From contig JAWZYV010013285.1 in NCBI GenBank assembly GCA_038373885.1, positions 1,302,001-1,366,000 of the forward strand: DNA of 64,000 bases, given 5' to 3'. Origin of the DNA: Cheiracanthium punctorium (taxonomy: Eukaryota; Arthropoda; Arachnida; Araneae; Cheiracanthiidae). The notes below the pieces were generated by a model that saw only the letters and a program-made list of their open reading frames with translations, made no database searches and was not told where the DNA came from. Position 1 is the stretch's first letter. Each line of letters begins with the position of its first letter. Both the position numbers and the translations under genes were made by a program. Of the stretch, positions 47,825-59,393 are shown piece after piece.

Positions 47825-48722
47825 TATATCGTGGCTCACAGAAAAGAAGTTTTCGTCTGCCGCGGTATGTATTTACATTAGAAAATGGTGCGAGTTCTTA
47901 ATGTAACATGAATTTAACATTTTAACATGAGTTTTTTAGCGGCAATTTAAAGCTGTGTTAAAATTTGTCACAGCATGAAATAAATGTAAATACTGCTTGT
48001 TTGAGTGTGATCCTCATTATAAATGAACACTTTTTAACTATTGCATTCACACATACAACATTCTTCTAAATTTATTACTATTTCTTAAAATACAGCTTTT
48101 GGGCAAAATAATAACACGACATTACATACATAATATTACTTCGCTTCCAAATTATTGCCTATATTAATTACGAAATAGTATTTTAAGGCAATTAGGTAAT
48201 TAAAACACACCTGAAGACGGAAATTATTATATATCACGTTCATAAGTCTATGTATTTCATATTTTTTTGAAGTTCCGCTAATTCAACGATCTCCATTGTT
48301 TGTTTGTTTGTTTGAATTGAGAATTGTTCTTGAGGTTTCTGACTGCAATCTCGAGGATGGTCTTATACCCCTGAATATCCGTTTTGACATTTATGAATTC
48401 CATATAACATTTATTAATAACATAGAGCACAACAGATGTACAAACACAGAAGAAGGGTGAGGAAAATGACAACCATGGGTTAACGGGATTCGAACCCGAG
48501 ACCTCACCGCTCGCAGGCGGCTGGCAGAGATGGGTGCGCAAACCCTCGCAGCCATGAGATCCCCTGATCTCCATTGACTTCGCCTCGATGGAAATATAAA
48601 CAACCTGGATGCGCAGAAGCAGGAGATGCGCAGTTACCCAGTGTGCGCAGCGCCATCTGTTTGCAACAACCGCGTTATCCAACTTTCTAAGAGAAGTGTC
48701 CCCTCCTATACATTTACCTTCG
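47815..48722. repeat. Dispersed repeat, copy 2 of the 22370 family, with an insertion
   Basis: 47815-48040 matches 22373-22605 (tatatcgtggct, gaaaatgg, catgaaataa, gtaaatactg), and 48620-48720 matches 22650-22745 (gcgccatct, caacaaccgcgttatcc). The middle 550 bp is absent from copy 1 and contains a tRNA-like segment. Confidence 0.65.
48478..48565 (-). repeat. tRNA-like (SINE head) sequence
   Basis: On the minus strand it has a perfect B-box, GGTTCGAATCC, about 50 bases after an A-box-like TGGCTGCGAGG. It could be a tRNA-derived SINE head or a degenerate tRNA; a canonical anticodon arm is not evident. The minus-strand frames of 149 and 70 residues here are by-products. Confidence 0.6.
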
Positions 48723-50310
48723 TGCACACTTGTTACATAAAACTAACGTTGATCTCACTGCCAATTCACACTAAATAAATAACTAATTTCATATTTTATT
48801 TTTAACATAGATTAATTGCATAGTGTCAAATTAAATATTAAATAAAATCTGAAATCGTTTCTAGAGCTCTAGGTCTTGTAACTGGAGTAACTGGAAGATA
48901 TATGCAAAAATAAATAGAACTTTAACAAAAAAGTAATTTATATGAAATATTCTAAGCACATAGGATCCCGTTATTCGGAAAGATTCCACAAACGCCATGG
49001 GAAGAAAGAGCAATTAATTTCATATTATATTTTGTATTCCTTGCAAGCGCCTTTGTTATGTACATGATTGCAATATCATTCTCGTACACGATGCTTATCC
49101 TATAGTCTCTGGTGATTTATTTTGGATTTTCATTTCATATTCCTGACTTTTCATACTTATTTAGAAATGAGTGGTTTCACTTAATTATTAAATTGAACAA
49201 CTTAAGTGGCAACAATGGATTCCGTTGCTAGGGAAACTGTAGCAGTGTTAAAAATAGAATATGAAATGATTTAGTTATGTTTACTTTGCTAGAACTGTCA
49301 TTTTGGCGTAATTAACGTCGGCAGTCGATGGCAAATAGCCAAAATGAATCACACATTAAACTTCACAATAAATGCAATAATTTAAAGGCATTACCAGCTA
49401 GTCTAACTGGGTTTTAAAAATATTCTCATTCATCTCAAACACCATTCGTATTTATAAAGACTTCCTATTTTATTACACCTTGTTTGGCGGGATTAAAAAA
49501 TATTATCTATTCATACGCTCGTAACACCAACTCATATCAATCGGGGCATAGAATTAGCAATACAAATGAAAAAGTTTAATTTTCTGAAATTTGGCGGGGT
49601 TTCCCTAACTTAAATCAATTTATTTAACTTGATGAAAATCATTTAAAATTGCCTTAATAACTGCATTATTTCTGAACAGAAAATTAAAATTTCAGGCTAA
49701 ATTCTAGTAAAACCTGCACTTGTTTTTAAAAATACTATTTCTTTACGCTCTCAGTAAATTGCGCCAAGCCTAAAATTGTGTGCAAACCACTAGAATCCAC
49801 TTTCCCAAATCGCCATATAAGCCATTTTTTTTCGCCAAATTATAAGGTTATGCACTTTAGTCTCTGAAATTTACAAATCCTTTTTCTTTTGCGTATAAAA
49901 AATATTGAATTCCTGCTCTGATTTCCCACGCAGACGATATTTTAATTAAAAAATAACCTAGCAAATTTTCGAAACAGAAAAAAGTATTATTCCTTTATTT
50001 TTAATGCAAGAGTGTAAATCATTTAATAAATTCGCCAAACATGGCAACCTCGATGCTTATTTCTCACATTTTCACTACAGGGGTTACAATCGCGTAGTTG
50101 CGGAGAGCAAAAATTTGTGTTTTTGACGGGGTTTTTTATCAATATCTTCTAAACTAATTCGAATTTCGAAATTTAAGTTAGCGAAGACCTTCCTCGGAAT
50201 TTTTCGAATAAGTGGACACCTCGATTGAAACTCAACTCCCAGCGGTTTCGGAGGAGATGATGCTACACACAGACAGACAGACAGACGCGCACAGATTTTA
50301 ATAGTATAGA

Positions 50311-51100
50311 AGATATTATGTTGGGTCGTTTAGTTCTAATAGTACTATTAAAAATCAGCTTCTTATAATAAATATTATATGAGATATGAATTGAAGCATG
50401 AAAGAATATTTTAACATATGCGAAGGGGGATTTTGGAAGCTCATAACTCCCGCATTTTCAGTTCAAATTTATTGTAAATGGGTATCCGGGGTTAAAATGA
50501 GCTAATTTTTTTAAATATGAAATCTAGGGATTGCTATTGGGGGAAAAAAGTTGGTGCGAATGTTAATATGTAGGTCATCTACAACGGTCGGTTGTAGCGG
50601 TCCCTTATGCAAGTTTTATGCATAGAAAATTAAAGTGTCCGTCAATCGTAAACGATTGGTATCTGTAACTTTGCTGTACGACGAACGGTGGCCGAAAAAA
50701 GTACAAGTGAGCCTTTTTTTCCCGCAGCTGTACGTTCATTCATAATATAAATTAGTGAGACATAAATATGAAATTCAAATGGAATAAACAAATTTAATTA
50801 AATTGTTATATTTTAAGATGAAAACATAATACTTATATTAGAGGTTATCCATAGTTTTTTATTTTGTAATAAATTTACTGAAATCAAATTCAAAAATTAG
50901 CATTTCTGCTTTCGTTTCTGTATTACCTAAATGAACAAGAGCTGGTAGTTTTTATACAATTTGAGTTTTTTCAAAAATGTAGGTTTCCGAAGAACGCGCA
51001 AATTTGAAGTTTGGACGCAGTCGTTTGATGTACAGAACTTCGCATTCCATTTGATTTAAGTTTGTGATTTCCCAGAGTATATTTCTATACGTTTAAACTC
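50311..51100. other. AT-rich intergenic or intronic DNA
   Basis: Contains an inverted relative (about 50660-50740) of the segment at 42030-42110. Lies 3' of the exon at 51103-51234 on the minus strand and may be its downstream intron. No exon seen. Confidence 0.4.
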
Positions 51101-51102
51101 AC

Positions 51103-51234
51103 CTTCCTTGATTAAAACATTAACATTTAGAGTGATACTACTTGTGTCATACATATTATGCGAGGATAGATCATAATCTGTACTATTTAGATTGCTAGTT
51201 GAAAGGAAATCTGGATTGTCACCGTCTTCAGAGT
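51103..51234 (-). CDS. Internal coding exon of an unrecognised gene
   Basis: It is bounded on the minus strand by a strong acceptor (CCACCTTTTCAG) and a strong donor (GAAG|GTGAGT). The 132-nt exon is open in the frame that starts two bases in: SEDGDNPDFLSTSN, then an Asn/Ser/Asp-rich stretch, then SITLNVNVLIKE. Length and phases (1-1) are symmetric, so skipping it would keep the frame. The acidic, Ser/Asn-rich, low-Lys composition is unlike the Lys/Phe/Asn-rich chance frames around it. No family is recognised. The neighbouring exons were not found, and it is not known whether it belongs with the exons at 12.9-17.6 kb. Confidence 0.55.
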
Positions 51235-51594
51235 CTGAAAAGGTGGAGTACGATTAAAATAATTTCTTGTTAACTTTATGCGTTGTCTATCTAAATATTT
51301 AATGGTAACATCTTTATTTTAAGTGAATGCATTCACGCGAATAGAACATATTTCATTATACCCTGTCTACAAGTTCATTGAGTCTTCAAAATAAATACAT
51401 TTTTACTAATTACTAATATTTATTTTTTTAATTCTGGTTTTGGGAGTATGAAGACATACCGTGATCACAATATTTGAAAAATACATAATTATACCCATGA
51501 GAACAAGGAGGTAAAACAAAATTATTTTTAGTAATGAAACTCACCATTGAAAGTATTCAATGGTGAAAATCCAATAATGCGATTGTCTCCAGAA

Positions 51595-52681
51595 AATGGA
51601 AAATCCTTATAAATAAAAAGGAAATTCTGTTTGTCAGTTTGTTTGTGGATTTGTTTAGTATACAAATCCATAAAAAGGGACCTATCAGCCTGAAATTTTG
51701 CACAGATCTGTAAAATAATATAGAATAAATGATAGTCCACTCTAAAACTTTGAAAGTCCACCCGCTCCCGGAGTTTAAGAGATTTTTCAATGTTTTCCAC
51801 GCAGAAAGCTTTCCGTAATTGTAACCCCTGTAGTGAAAAAAGTGTGAAATAAGCATCGTCGTTGCCATGTGCGGCGATTTTGCCGTAAAAAATGTTTTAA
51901 ATTCTTAAAGTAAAAATAAAAGAATAATAATGATTTTTTTGGGGCTTGTTTATATTTGTAAGGTTATTTTTTTAATTATAATATCGTGCGCATGGGAAAT
52001 CCGAGCACGAATGAAATGTTTTATACTCAAAACAATAAGGATTGAATGTTTCCGAGGCTAATATGTAAAATTTTTTAGTTTGGTGAAAAATAAAATGGCT
52101 GATATGATGATTTTGAGAAAGTGAGTTCTAGCGGTTTGTACAGTTTTAGGCTTGGTGCAATTTACTCAGAGCTTAATGAAATAGCATCTTTGAAAACAAA
52201 TGTATAAGTTTTATTAGAAGAAAGCGTTAAATTTTAATTATCCGTGCTGAAATAATACAGTTATTAAGGAATTTCAAGCGATCTATCTTGAGAATTCTTG
52301 CAAAATTGAGTAAATTGATTTAAGCTGGGCGAATTCCGCCAAATTTCAGAAAATTGAATCTTCGCATTTAGTACATGGGAGCTAGCGATGAATAAAAAAC
52401 GTTAAACGTTGTTGATAATTTAAGATATGCTGCAACATTTCAAATTAATGCCTGCTTTACTTTTCGGCGATCGAACCATATAAGTGACAGATATTTCCCA
52501 TTTTGATTTCTGTTAAGTCAATGCTTCGAATGATTCCCTGAAAAAAATCTTGCAAAATGGTGTATGTTGGCACTTTGGCGAGGTTTAGATATGAAGCTGG
52601 ATATTATTTAAGACTGGTATATATATATATATTACAAGACTGGTTGCATGTCCTCGCTTGCCCGCGGGGGTACCCCGCTAG
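51595..52681 (-). repeat. Inverted, diverged relative of the 43529 repeat
   Basis: On the minus strand it starts CTAGCGGGGTACCCCCGCGG (head variant) and passes through matches to the 45.5-45.9 kb part (ggcttggtgcaatttactca as the inverse of cgccaagcct, and agaaataagcatcg). It ends in a (CAAA)n-rich tail near 51600-51660. The 90- and 103-residue minus-strand frames lie inside it. Confidence 0.7.
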
Positions 52682-52684
52682 TAT

Positions 52685-55600
52685 ATTTACATAATACGTG
52701 TGTGGGTTAGAACTTTCTATGACAAATTTTACTGAATTTTAGATTGTGTGTTTCATTGTACCCCATCTTCCCCTACTGTTTTATTGGCGACCTTAAAAAG
52801 AAATTATTATTAATTGTGCGCATGCGTAAATTGCCAAGCCTTGCAAAGTCGCCATGGGTTGCATTTATCCAAGCTGATACTATACGTGTACAATGGAGGT
52901 TCGGAAGGAGGGAGTGGGATTCCAGATCTACGCACTGGGTTCAAATGAAGGTTAAATTGCCGAACTCGCAGCGAGAGTGTAGGTTATGTCTATGAGGCTA
53001 TGGATGTAAGGCCTTCATGCTATGGCCTGCTCCCTGTATTGTCTGGTGGTGATAGCTTAGATTGTTGCGTTTCTTCATCTGTGTACGCTTCTTGCTTGTC
53101 TTTTAGCTATTTCAGATCCGATTAAATACCTTTTCTCGTACGCATTTTTTAAGTATGATAATACTAATGAAATTTGTAATTTAAAATTAAAACAATGATT
53201 ATTAAATTTTTGTACATGTACACATGTGCTTTTACTTACAATTACGAATAGTATCTTTCAAACTTTGTGTCCTTAATAGTGGACACATGGTCGGAATTGG
53301 TTAATATAATAAAGTTTCTCAACTTTATTAATTAGGCTTAATACAAAAACGGCAGCTTTTTTCCCATTTATCCACGTTGAAACTTGATCGTGAATCATTT
53401 TCAAAAATAAAATGCTCAGCATCTAACTAGGAAAAAAACACTAAGCCAACTAAGCCTGTATCCAAAGAGGGCTCACCATGACCATGCTGTGAACAGCCTC
53501 ACAGGTAGAGGTTTCAAAAGCCGTTTTAAACAATGTCAATGAATATCTCTAAGTCTGGTTTGCTTACTGCAAAACATAAATAAGTACTGACTTCAAAAAT
53601 GAGTTAAATGAAAGAAATATCATGATGATGATACTAAAATTTCGTTCTCTATAATATAAGGAATAAAAATAAGGTTATGTATGATGATTAAATATTCATA
53701 TATATAAATGATTTTTTTTTCTAGAACAAACTTTATGTACTTAAAATATGATATGCCCGTAGAATAATTAGGAACATATGTTTTGTAATGGTTAACGAAA
53801 ACTTATTATAATACTTATAGAGATGCATTTAGTTAAAACTCGGTTTACTGATACAATCAGTTTTAATGAAATCATTATTAATTAATTGAATATTTAGTCA
53901 CCTTACTTAGTTATTCAATTTTATATAATGACCTGAAAATACACGTGACAATTTATATTTATGTTTGAAACATAAACTTCACCATCTAATAAATAATTAC
54001 GAAGATAAAAATATCCATTAAATATTTAAACAATTTAAATGATAACGAATTACTTTACATTCATGTCCAAACATACCCAATGTAATTTTAAAAGAAAAAA
54101 TGTTTTATGAATTCTTACACTGAGACTTAATGCATTACCATTAATTACAATAATCTCGGCATTTTAAGTACAAATTCAATCAAAAAGTTTTTCATTTGTA
54201 ATGAAAAGTCATATTTTGATAAGATAATTTTGTAAATGCTTTTATTGATATGCATTTATAATGTAATATTAAATTTTTAAGCCTGTAATGAGTGCTGAAA
54301 ATCTTTTTTCGTAATTTAAACCATTACTAATATACTAATAACTAAACCATTACTAATTAAAAATAGTTTAATACCCTTTGCCGCGTGAATTTACTTTCTG
54401 TTTGCTTTTTAGGAAAACAAAATATTTATGATTTTTAACAAAATCAGTTATGCCTTCGAATGTTTAGCACACGAAGATTTGAATTTTTGCTTTTGATACA
54501 GAATAGTTTTGTTGAAAAGAAATAATAATCTAATAAAATAATTTGGAAAATAGAAAACTTTTAAATATAGTATGTACTGCATATATAGTACAATATAATT
54601 TTTATTACTTTATACAATTAAAGGTAACATACTTTATTTTAATTAATTAATTAATCGCTTGAAAAATAGCTATCTCTCAGTGCACAAATTTCCAAATAAA
54701 AAGAATGAATATTTTTTTTTCCTTTTCTGCAATCTAATTTTGCGCTTGTTCTTTAAATCGTAACATATTTTTAAAATTTTGATTTCTATTACATGCATGT
54801 TTTGTAGATAATGAAATCATTTTATATTAAATAAAGTACACAGTTTTTGTTTTGTGAATGATAAATTAAAAGCTTTTATTTGAATCGACTTCAATTTTAA
54901 GTTTATACATAGTTATCGTCTTTAATACATGAAATTAAAATTAATTTCCCATGAAACATTTTTTAAACACTATACATACTGTCTTCTTCAGAAGAATACA
55001 TATTCTTCTATAACAAATTTTAAATTATTGACTATATTAAAAATGTAATAATTTAAAATAATGTGAAATTATTAGCACACCAAATTTTGAAGAGAAACCT
55101 AGAATAAAGATTAAAATCAATGAAGCTTTAAAAATGTTATTTTCAAACATTGGAGCAATAATATCTAATACTATACTATTTCAGTCGGAGAAATGAGAAA
55201 AAGTAAAATAAAGAATATTTTCTTGAAAATTACATTAAAATCTTACCACTCCATATGATACCCGTGCAATATTGCATTTCAAACCAACGTAGGGGAAGGC
55301 AACTACGATTTTAATTAACAATTTACTAGATTATATTTTAGTCTTATCTCCCTACCTGTTAGCTCCTGTCTGTAATATCCGTGAAAATGCGTAATTTACC
55401 GATAAGATTTCTTTAACTGCCTCAATGACTTCTTTTTATCAGTAAAGGCTGCAGTATAGATAGTTTTGAGTCGTTTTCTAAATTCCTTCAGCCTAAAACT
55501 GTAAAGTAAATCTTAGTTGCAATTGCATATGTTCATGAGATAGATGAAAATATATATTCTCTAATATATTTTCTCCTAGATACAGAGCTCCGCACACCGA

Positions 55601-56945
55601 AGGATAAGCTATGTAATGCCTCTGCATGAAGCATGTAATGCCACTACATGTAATGACTCTGCATGAAGGAATTCAAATTCGTAGAATCATGATACTTGAT
55701 ACGTCATGAACAGGGTGTACAATTTTTCTCTGGAACCATCGACCTTTTTACTGTCTCATTTTTTAGAGTACAGATTATTAAAACTTAAAAATTCTTAGAA
55801 GATTTGCTGATTTTTCTGGAAAATTAAAATAAGCCCTAACGATTAACTCTTACTTTCCTTAGTTGAGTTCTTCTTTTTTCTCAGTTTCAAAGAACTGATG
55901 CTATCTTGCTAATTTCGGAAAAATTCTCTTTTTCGGAACGATATATGAAGAAGAGAAAATTAGTTTTTTTCACTTTCTTCTAGGACTTTTACTTAATAAA
56001 AGATATTTCAGGCTATACAATTTTCAGTTTTATCAGTAAAATGGAACTTAGCCACTTGTACAGATTTGAGTGACTACTTTATGAAAACATTTTCTTAAAA
56101 TCTTTCCAGTGGATTTTTTCGTCGTTCATTTCTCCTTCATAATATGAATATTGAAACATTATCTTCTATCACTAATAGCAACAAGAAAGATGAATCATGG
56201 TGAACACATTGCTTACAAAGCACCCTTTACAGACTTATCTACGCAATCACTACTAACTATATTAGAAGCTAGCCTGATCAGTTTCATCGTTGCAAAAACA
56301 CAAGATCAGAGATAACCCTTCTTTGCCCTCCATTGGTCTTGATACTTTTAGCTGTGGCCTATCCTTGCAAGAACTGCAAGGTATAAAGTTGTATACTCGG
56401 AGAACTTATTTCAAGAACTTCAAACTAAGAGAAAATTCATGTTTGTAATTTCTTTTTTATATTACGAGATTTTTCAGCTTGTGTGATAATGCATACATAT
56501 TCAAGTTTGCACAAATGAATCTTCAGTGAAGTTGAATTGTTTCAAATTGATAATATTAATAATTGAGCATATTTCTTTATTAATTTAATAACTTGCTGTT
56601 TAAATTACTCATGTTCGTGCTTATCTACAAAAGACCTGCTTGGAACTTTGATTATATATTTCCCCTGCAAAACATTCTGAAGTTCGTGCGCCATTTTTAA
56701 CAGAACCAATCATGATGCGAGTAACTACTTTTGTAAAAAAAAAAAGAATGAAAATTCAGCAGAAACCAATTTAAGCATCAACTACAGCTCCCCATAACTA
56801 TTCATCTGCGCGCAGCTTTCCTAATTATTAGGAATTTTCGAAAGAAGTCTGAGCAATTTTCATTGTCATTGCCAGAAATAATTACCGCATTCTGAAGAGT
56901 TCCTGCAAGGTTTGCAGACCTGGAGTCGAACCAGAACTATTATTA
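52685..56945. other. AT-rich stretch, no supported gene
   Basis: A slightly G/C-richer patch at 52780-53050 gives an 83-residue plus-strand frame without recognisable features. 53100-55240 is extremely AT-rich. At 55256-55320 a minus-strand donor-like GTAAGA follows a short open stretch, but the acceptor is weak. Confidence 0.45.
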
Positions 56946-57089
56946 ATGTTCTTTTTACGGATTTCCAATGACTACACTCGGGTTAATGTATTCGAGCTTA
57001 GAGGGAGTCTGTCTGCATACGAACAACTAAGCACTGCTTTGTTGCGTTCCGTAACCATACATTATCCTCCGAAAACCCTTTCGTTTAAG

Positions 57090-57242
57090 ATGGATGAAAG
57101 TCATGAACTTGGAAAGTTTCTAGTTTTTACGCTAACCCTTCTTTCAATGGCGCAGACAGGTGCATTTTTGTTAGTTTTGCGTTACTGGGAAAATATCGCT
57201 TGGTTCTATTTATTATTTTTTCTCCTTTCAGTCTTTTCGTGA
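57090..57242 (+). CDS. Possible small hydrophobic protein or signal-peptide exon
   Basis: The ATG at 57090 (after TTTCGTTTAAG) opens 50 codons: a short polar start (MDESHELGK), then a hydrophobic span (FLVFTLTLLSMAQTGAFLLVL), a short polar break (RYWEN), a second hydrophobic span and a stop. The first span ends in SMAQTG, which could be a signal-peptide cleavage region, and ACAG|GTGCAT there is a possible weak donor. A longer frame extends upstream to 56946. No homologue is recognised and the evidence is weak. Confidence 0.25.
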   Translation: MDESHELGKFLVFTLTLLSMAQTGAFLLVLRYWENIAWFYLLFFLLSVFS

Positions 57243-57523
57243 TCCTCAGACAGGATTTTAGGGTTGAAAATTCTGCTGCGGTGTTTTTTTGAACACACCC
57301 ACATTTTTAGGCTGAAATTCTTGGAATAGTGAGGGATACGCACATGCATTAGTCTGATAATAATGGCGAGACTCTACGGGACGATGATGGTATAGGTGTA
57401 TATTTATGGGACGATGTGTATGATATAAGTGTGCGTCTTTCTAAACAGCATTGTTCTTTGTTCGAGGTAGATTTGCTTTGGAATTCCAGTATCCGTTTAA
57501 GTCTCCCTCTGGATTCATATTAA

Positions 57524-57540
57524 CCCTCTGAGCGTCTTGG
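57524..57540. mobile_element. Isolated piggyBac-like left end
   Basis: TTAA at 57520-57523 followed by CCCTCTGAGCGTCTTGG, closely resembling the end of the complete element that starts at 57648. Its partner end was not identified; it may share the right end at 58366. Confidence 0.5.
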
Positions 57541-57647
57541 AAATGGACAAATAATAGAAAGTTGTTTACATGCTAAAATTTTCATGCAGCTTCAAATTTA
57601 TAAAAAAAAATATTTAAAAGTTTGATAAAAATATTTATAATTTTTAA

Positions 57648-58366
57648 CCCTCTGACTGCTCAATTTGTGGACCAAAATCGCTTCAAAAATTGCGTATTTT
57701 TTTTTTTTTCATATTTCAAATCTATATACATTGGAAACTTCAAATGTGCATTTTTTCTTTCTAGAAACGATCTTTAATATAGATTTTTATCATGAGAAAC
57801 TAAGCTTCAGAAAAACCAATTTCAGATGTCATTACATATTTTTTTTTTTTTAAATGAATTTCAATTGAATTACAGTTAATTTCTGTTTATCACGTAATAT
57901 AAGAAAATGCACCACCGCTTAGCAGGTTTATTGAATCATGGTCAGATTCATCGCCGTCTGAGGAGCAGTCCAAAAAATCTAAATCACTATCACAACTAAA
58001 ATCTTTTTCATAATCTCATAAATCATCCGTAATATACACTCTGTTAATTGCGAACGATTTCTAGCAGCCATTTCTGATTAGACAAGGCGGCAAACAAGTG
58101 AAGTTAGAGCATTACATACCGAGTATTACCTTCAAATGCCTCAATTTTGTGGACGACTAACGACATGTTAGTCGTCGTTGTGTTGGTCAAAACCTAAATT
58201 AAACGTCTAAAACTGTATCTAATTTATTTCACTGGTTAAATGGTGAAAACGCGGGATGCTCTCCTCAATACAGAAAGAAGAGCACCTGCCCTCGAGAATT
58301 GCTGGATGAGCAAATTTTGCAATGTTTGAGTTGTCCGTGGAAATCGCGGGATGATCAGCCAGAGGG
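57648..58366. mobile_element. piggyBac-like element, 719 bp
   Basis: Flanked exactly by TTAA (57644-57647 and 58367-58370). Terminal inverted repeats are CCCTCTGACTGCTCA and, inverted, CCCTCTGGCTGATCA. Inside is the remnant of a minus-strand transposase start (57890-58071). The catalytic part is missing, so this is an internally deleted copy. Confidence 0.85.
57890..58071 (-). pseudogene. N-terminal remnant of a piggyBac-like transposase
   Basis: On the minus strand an ATG at 58071 starts MAARNRSQLTE. The frame then stays open but loses character, and the neighbouring frame carries an acidic run (DYEKDFSCDSDLDFLDCSSD, then GDESDHDS). Acidic, Ser/Asp-rich N-termini are usual in piggyBac transposases. 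The catalytic domain is absent and a frameshift separates the two parts. The call depends on the TTAA-bounded element around it. Confidence 0.55.
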
Positions 58367-58953
58367 TTAAAAATAATTGGACCTAAATTGCTTACAAACT
58401 GTAATATCTAAACATATTTTATGATGCCTGAATCATAGGCGTAGAGTTATATGGTCCCGTGGGGCTCGAGCCCCCCCAATAAATTGTGAATAGGGGCTGA
58501 GCCCACCCAATAATTTATCCCTGAATACAGAAAACTGATTTATACTAACATGAAAAAAAAGTATTCACGCCATTTACAAACGTTAAAAAAAAAAAAAAAA
58601 AAAAACTTTACTTGTTTAAAAATTTTCTTCTTTTGGTTTCAATCAAGATTTAGTATTCATTGTGACGCCACGTAACACACAATGTTACTATAACCTGCCC
58701 TCGCCAGGCTCTGGTTCATTAAAATAAGATTATGCAATGTAAAGTATGAAATGAAGAAAAGTTCAGATGTGTCTAAAATGCACTATCTCATTGAAAATGT
58801 TTTTTTTTTCCTCCTTTAGATTTTTTACTTTGCTTCTATTTTTAACTTATAACAGGGTAGGAACATACTAACTTGGATACTTACCTTACATAGGTGTAGA
58901 ATTCTATGGACCCATAGAGCTCGAGCGCCTCCAATAATTTACACTTATATATA

Positions 58954-59145
58954 GTAAGTCATAGCTGACAACTACTACGGAATATAATTAACCACTTTTT
59001 GTAAACAATATATTTCTTAATTATTTTTTTCAAAATTGTAACCAGCTCGCGCGCGCAGCACAAAAATTTTGCTATATTTTAAGCCGAAAAATCATGTAGA
59101 ATAAGTGGTTAATTATATTCCGTAGTAGTTGGCAGCTATGAGTAA
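58954..59145. mobile_element. Small inverted-repeat element inside the hAT-like element
   Basis: Left arm 58954-58996 and right arm 59101-59145 are inverse copies with one or two mismatches in about 40 bp (core caactactacggaatataat). The loop is about 105 bp with a gcgcgcgc tract. Target duplication not resolved. Confidence 0.75.
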
Positions 59146-59162
59146 GTTATATGTACCTGAAT

Positions 59163-59322
59163 CAGTGGCGTAGCCAGAAATTTTTCATGGGGGGGGGTTA
59201 CGACTTCTGCAACTCACACATATGTATGCGGGTGTATGATAAGGGAGTGAAGAATATACATTTTGTATGGCAAAAAATTCCTCATGGGGGGTTATGACCC
59301 CCCCCCCTAGGCTACACCACTG
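59163..59322. mobile_element. hAT-like MITE, 160 bp, nested
   Basis: Ends CAGTGGCGTAGCC and, inverted, CAGTGGTGTAGCC. Flanked by ACCTGAAT (59155-59162) and ACATGAAT (59323-59330), an 8-bp duplication with one mismatch. G runs lie just inside both ends. The 104-residue minus-strand frame across this region is not a gene. Confidence 0.8.
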
Positions 59323-59393
59323 ACATGAATATATGTGATTGTGGGGCCCGGCCTCCCCAATAATTTTGAAAACTTTACGCTTATGGCCTGAAT

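Larger units (their letters stand above)
46143..50310 (+). repeat. Repeat unit, copy 2, interrupted and partly deleted
   Basis: 46143-46447 matches 43529-43832, and 48725-50310 matches 44118-46142. In between lie the Tc1 element and a dispersed repeat, in place of the 285 bp found at 43833-44117 in copy 1. Copy 2 also lacks about 440 bp that copy 1 has at 44545-44985. Elsewhere the copies are nearly identical. Confidence 0.85.
58434..59385. mobile_element. hAT-like element with perfect 8-bp target duplication
   Basis: GCCTGAAT flanks both ends (58426-58433 and 59386-59393). The terminal inverted repeats are CATAGGCGTAGAGTT and, inverted, CATAAGCGTAAAGTT. G/C-rich blocks near both ends (gagccccccc and ggcctcccc, each followed by caataa) extend the similarity. 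No transposase frame. Smaller elements lie inside (58954-59145 and 59163-59322), and a second copy of the left-end motif occurs at about 58890. Confidence 0.85.

Noticed and set aside
48278..48727. 149-residue minus-strand frame and a nested 70-residue one
   Set aside because: They cover a tRNA-like B-box region and repeat ends; peptide features such as SGSNPVNP come from the tRNA T-arm sequence.
55256..55320. Possible short minus-strand exon before a GTAAGA donor
   Set aside because: The acceptor has almost no pyrimidine tract and two frames are open, so chance is likely.
56900..56935. Isolated B-box-like GGTTCGACTCC on the minus strand
   Set aside because: No convincing A-box or tRNA fold at the proper distance and no similarity to the SINE bodies in the window.
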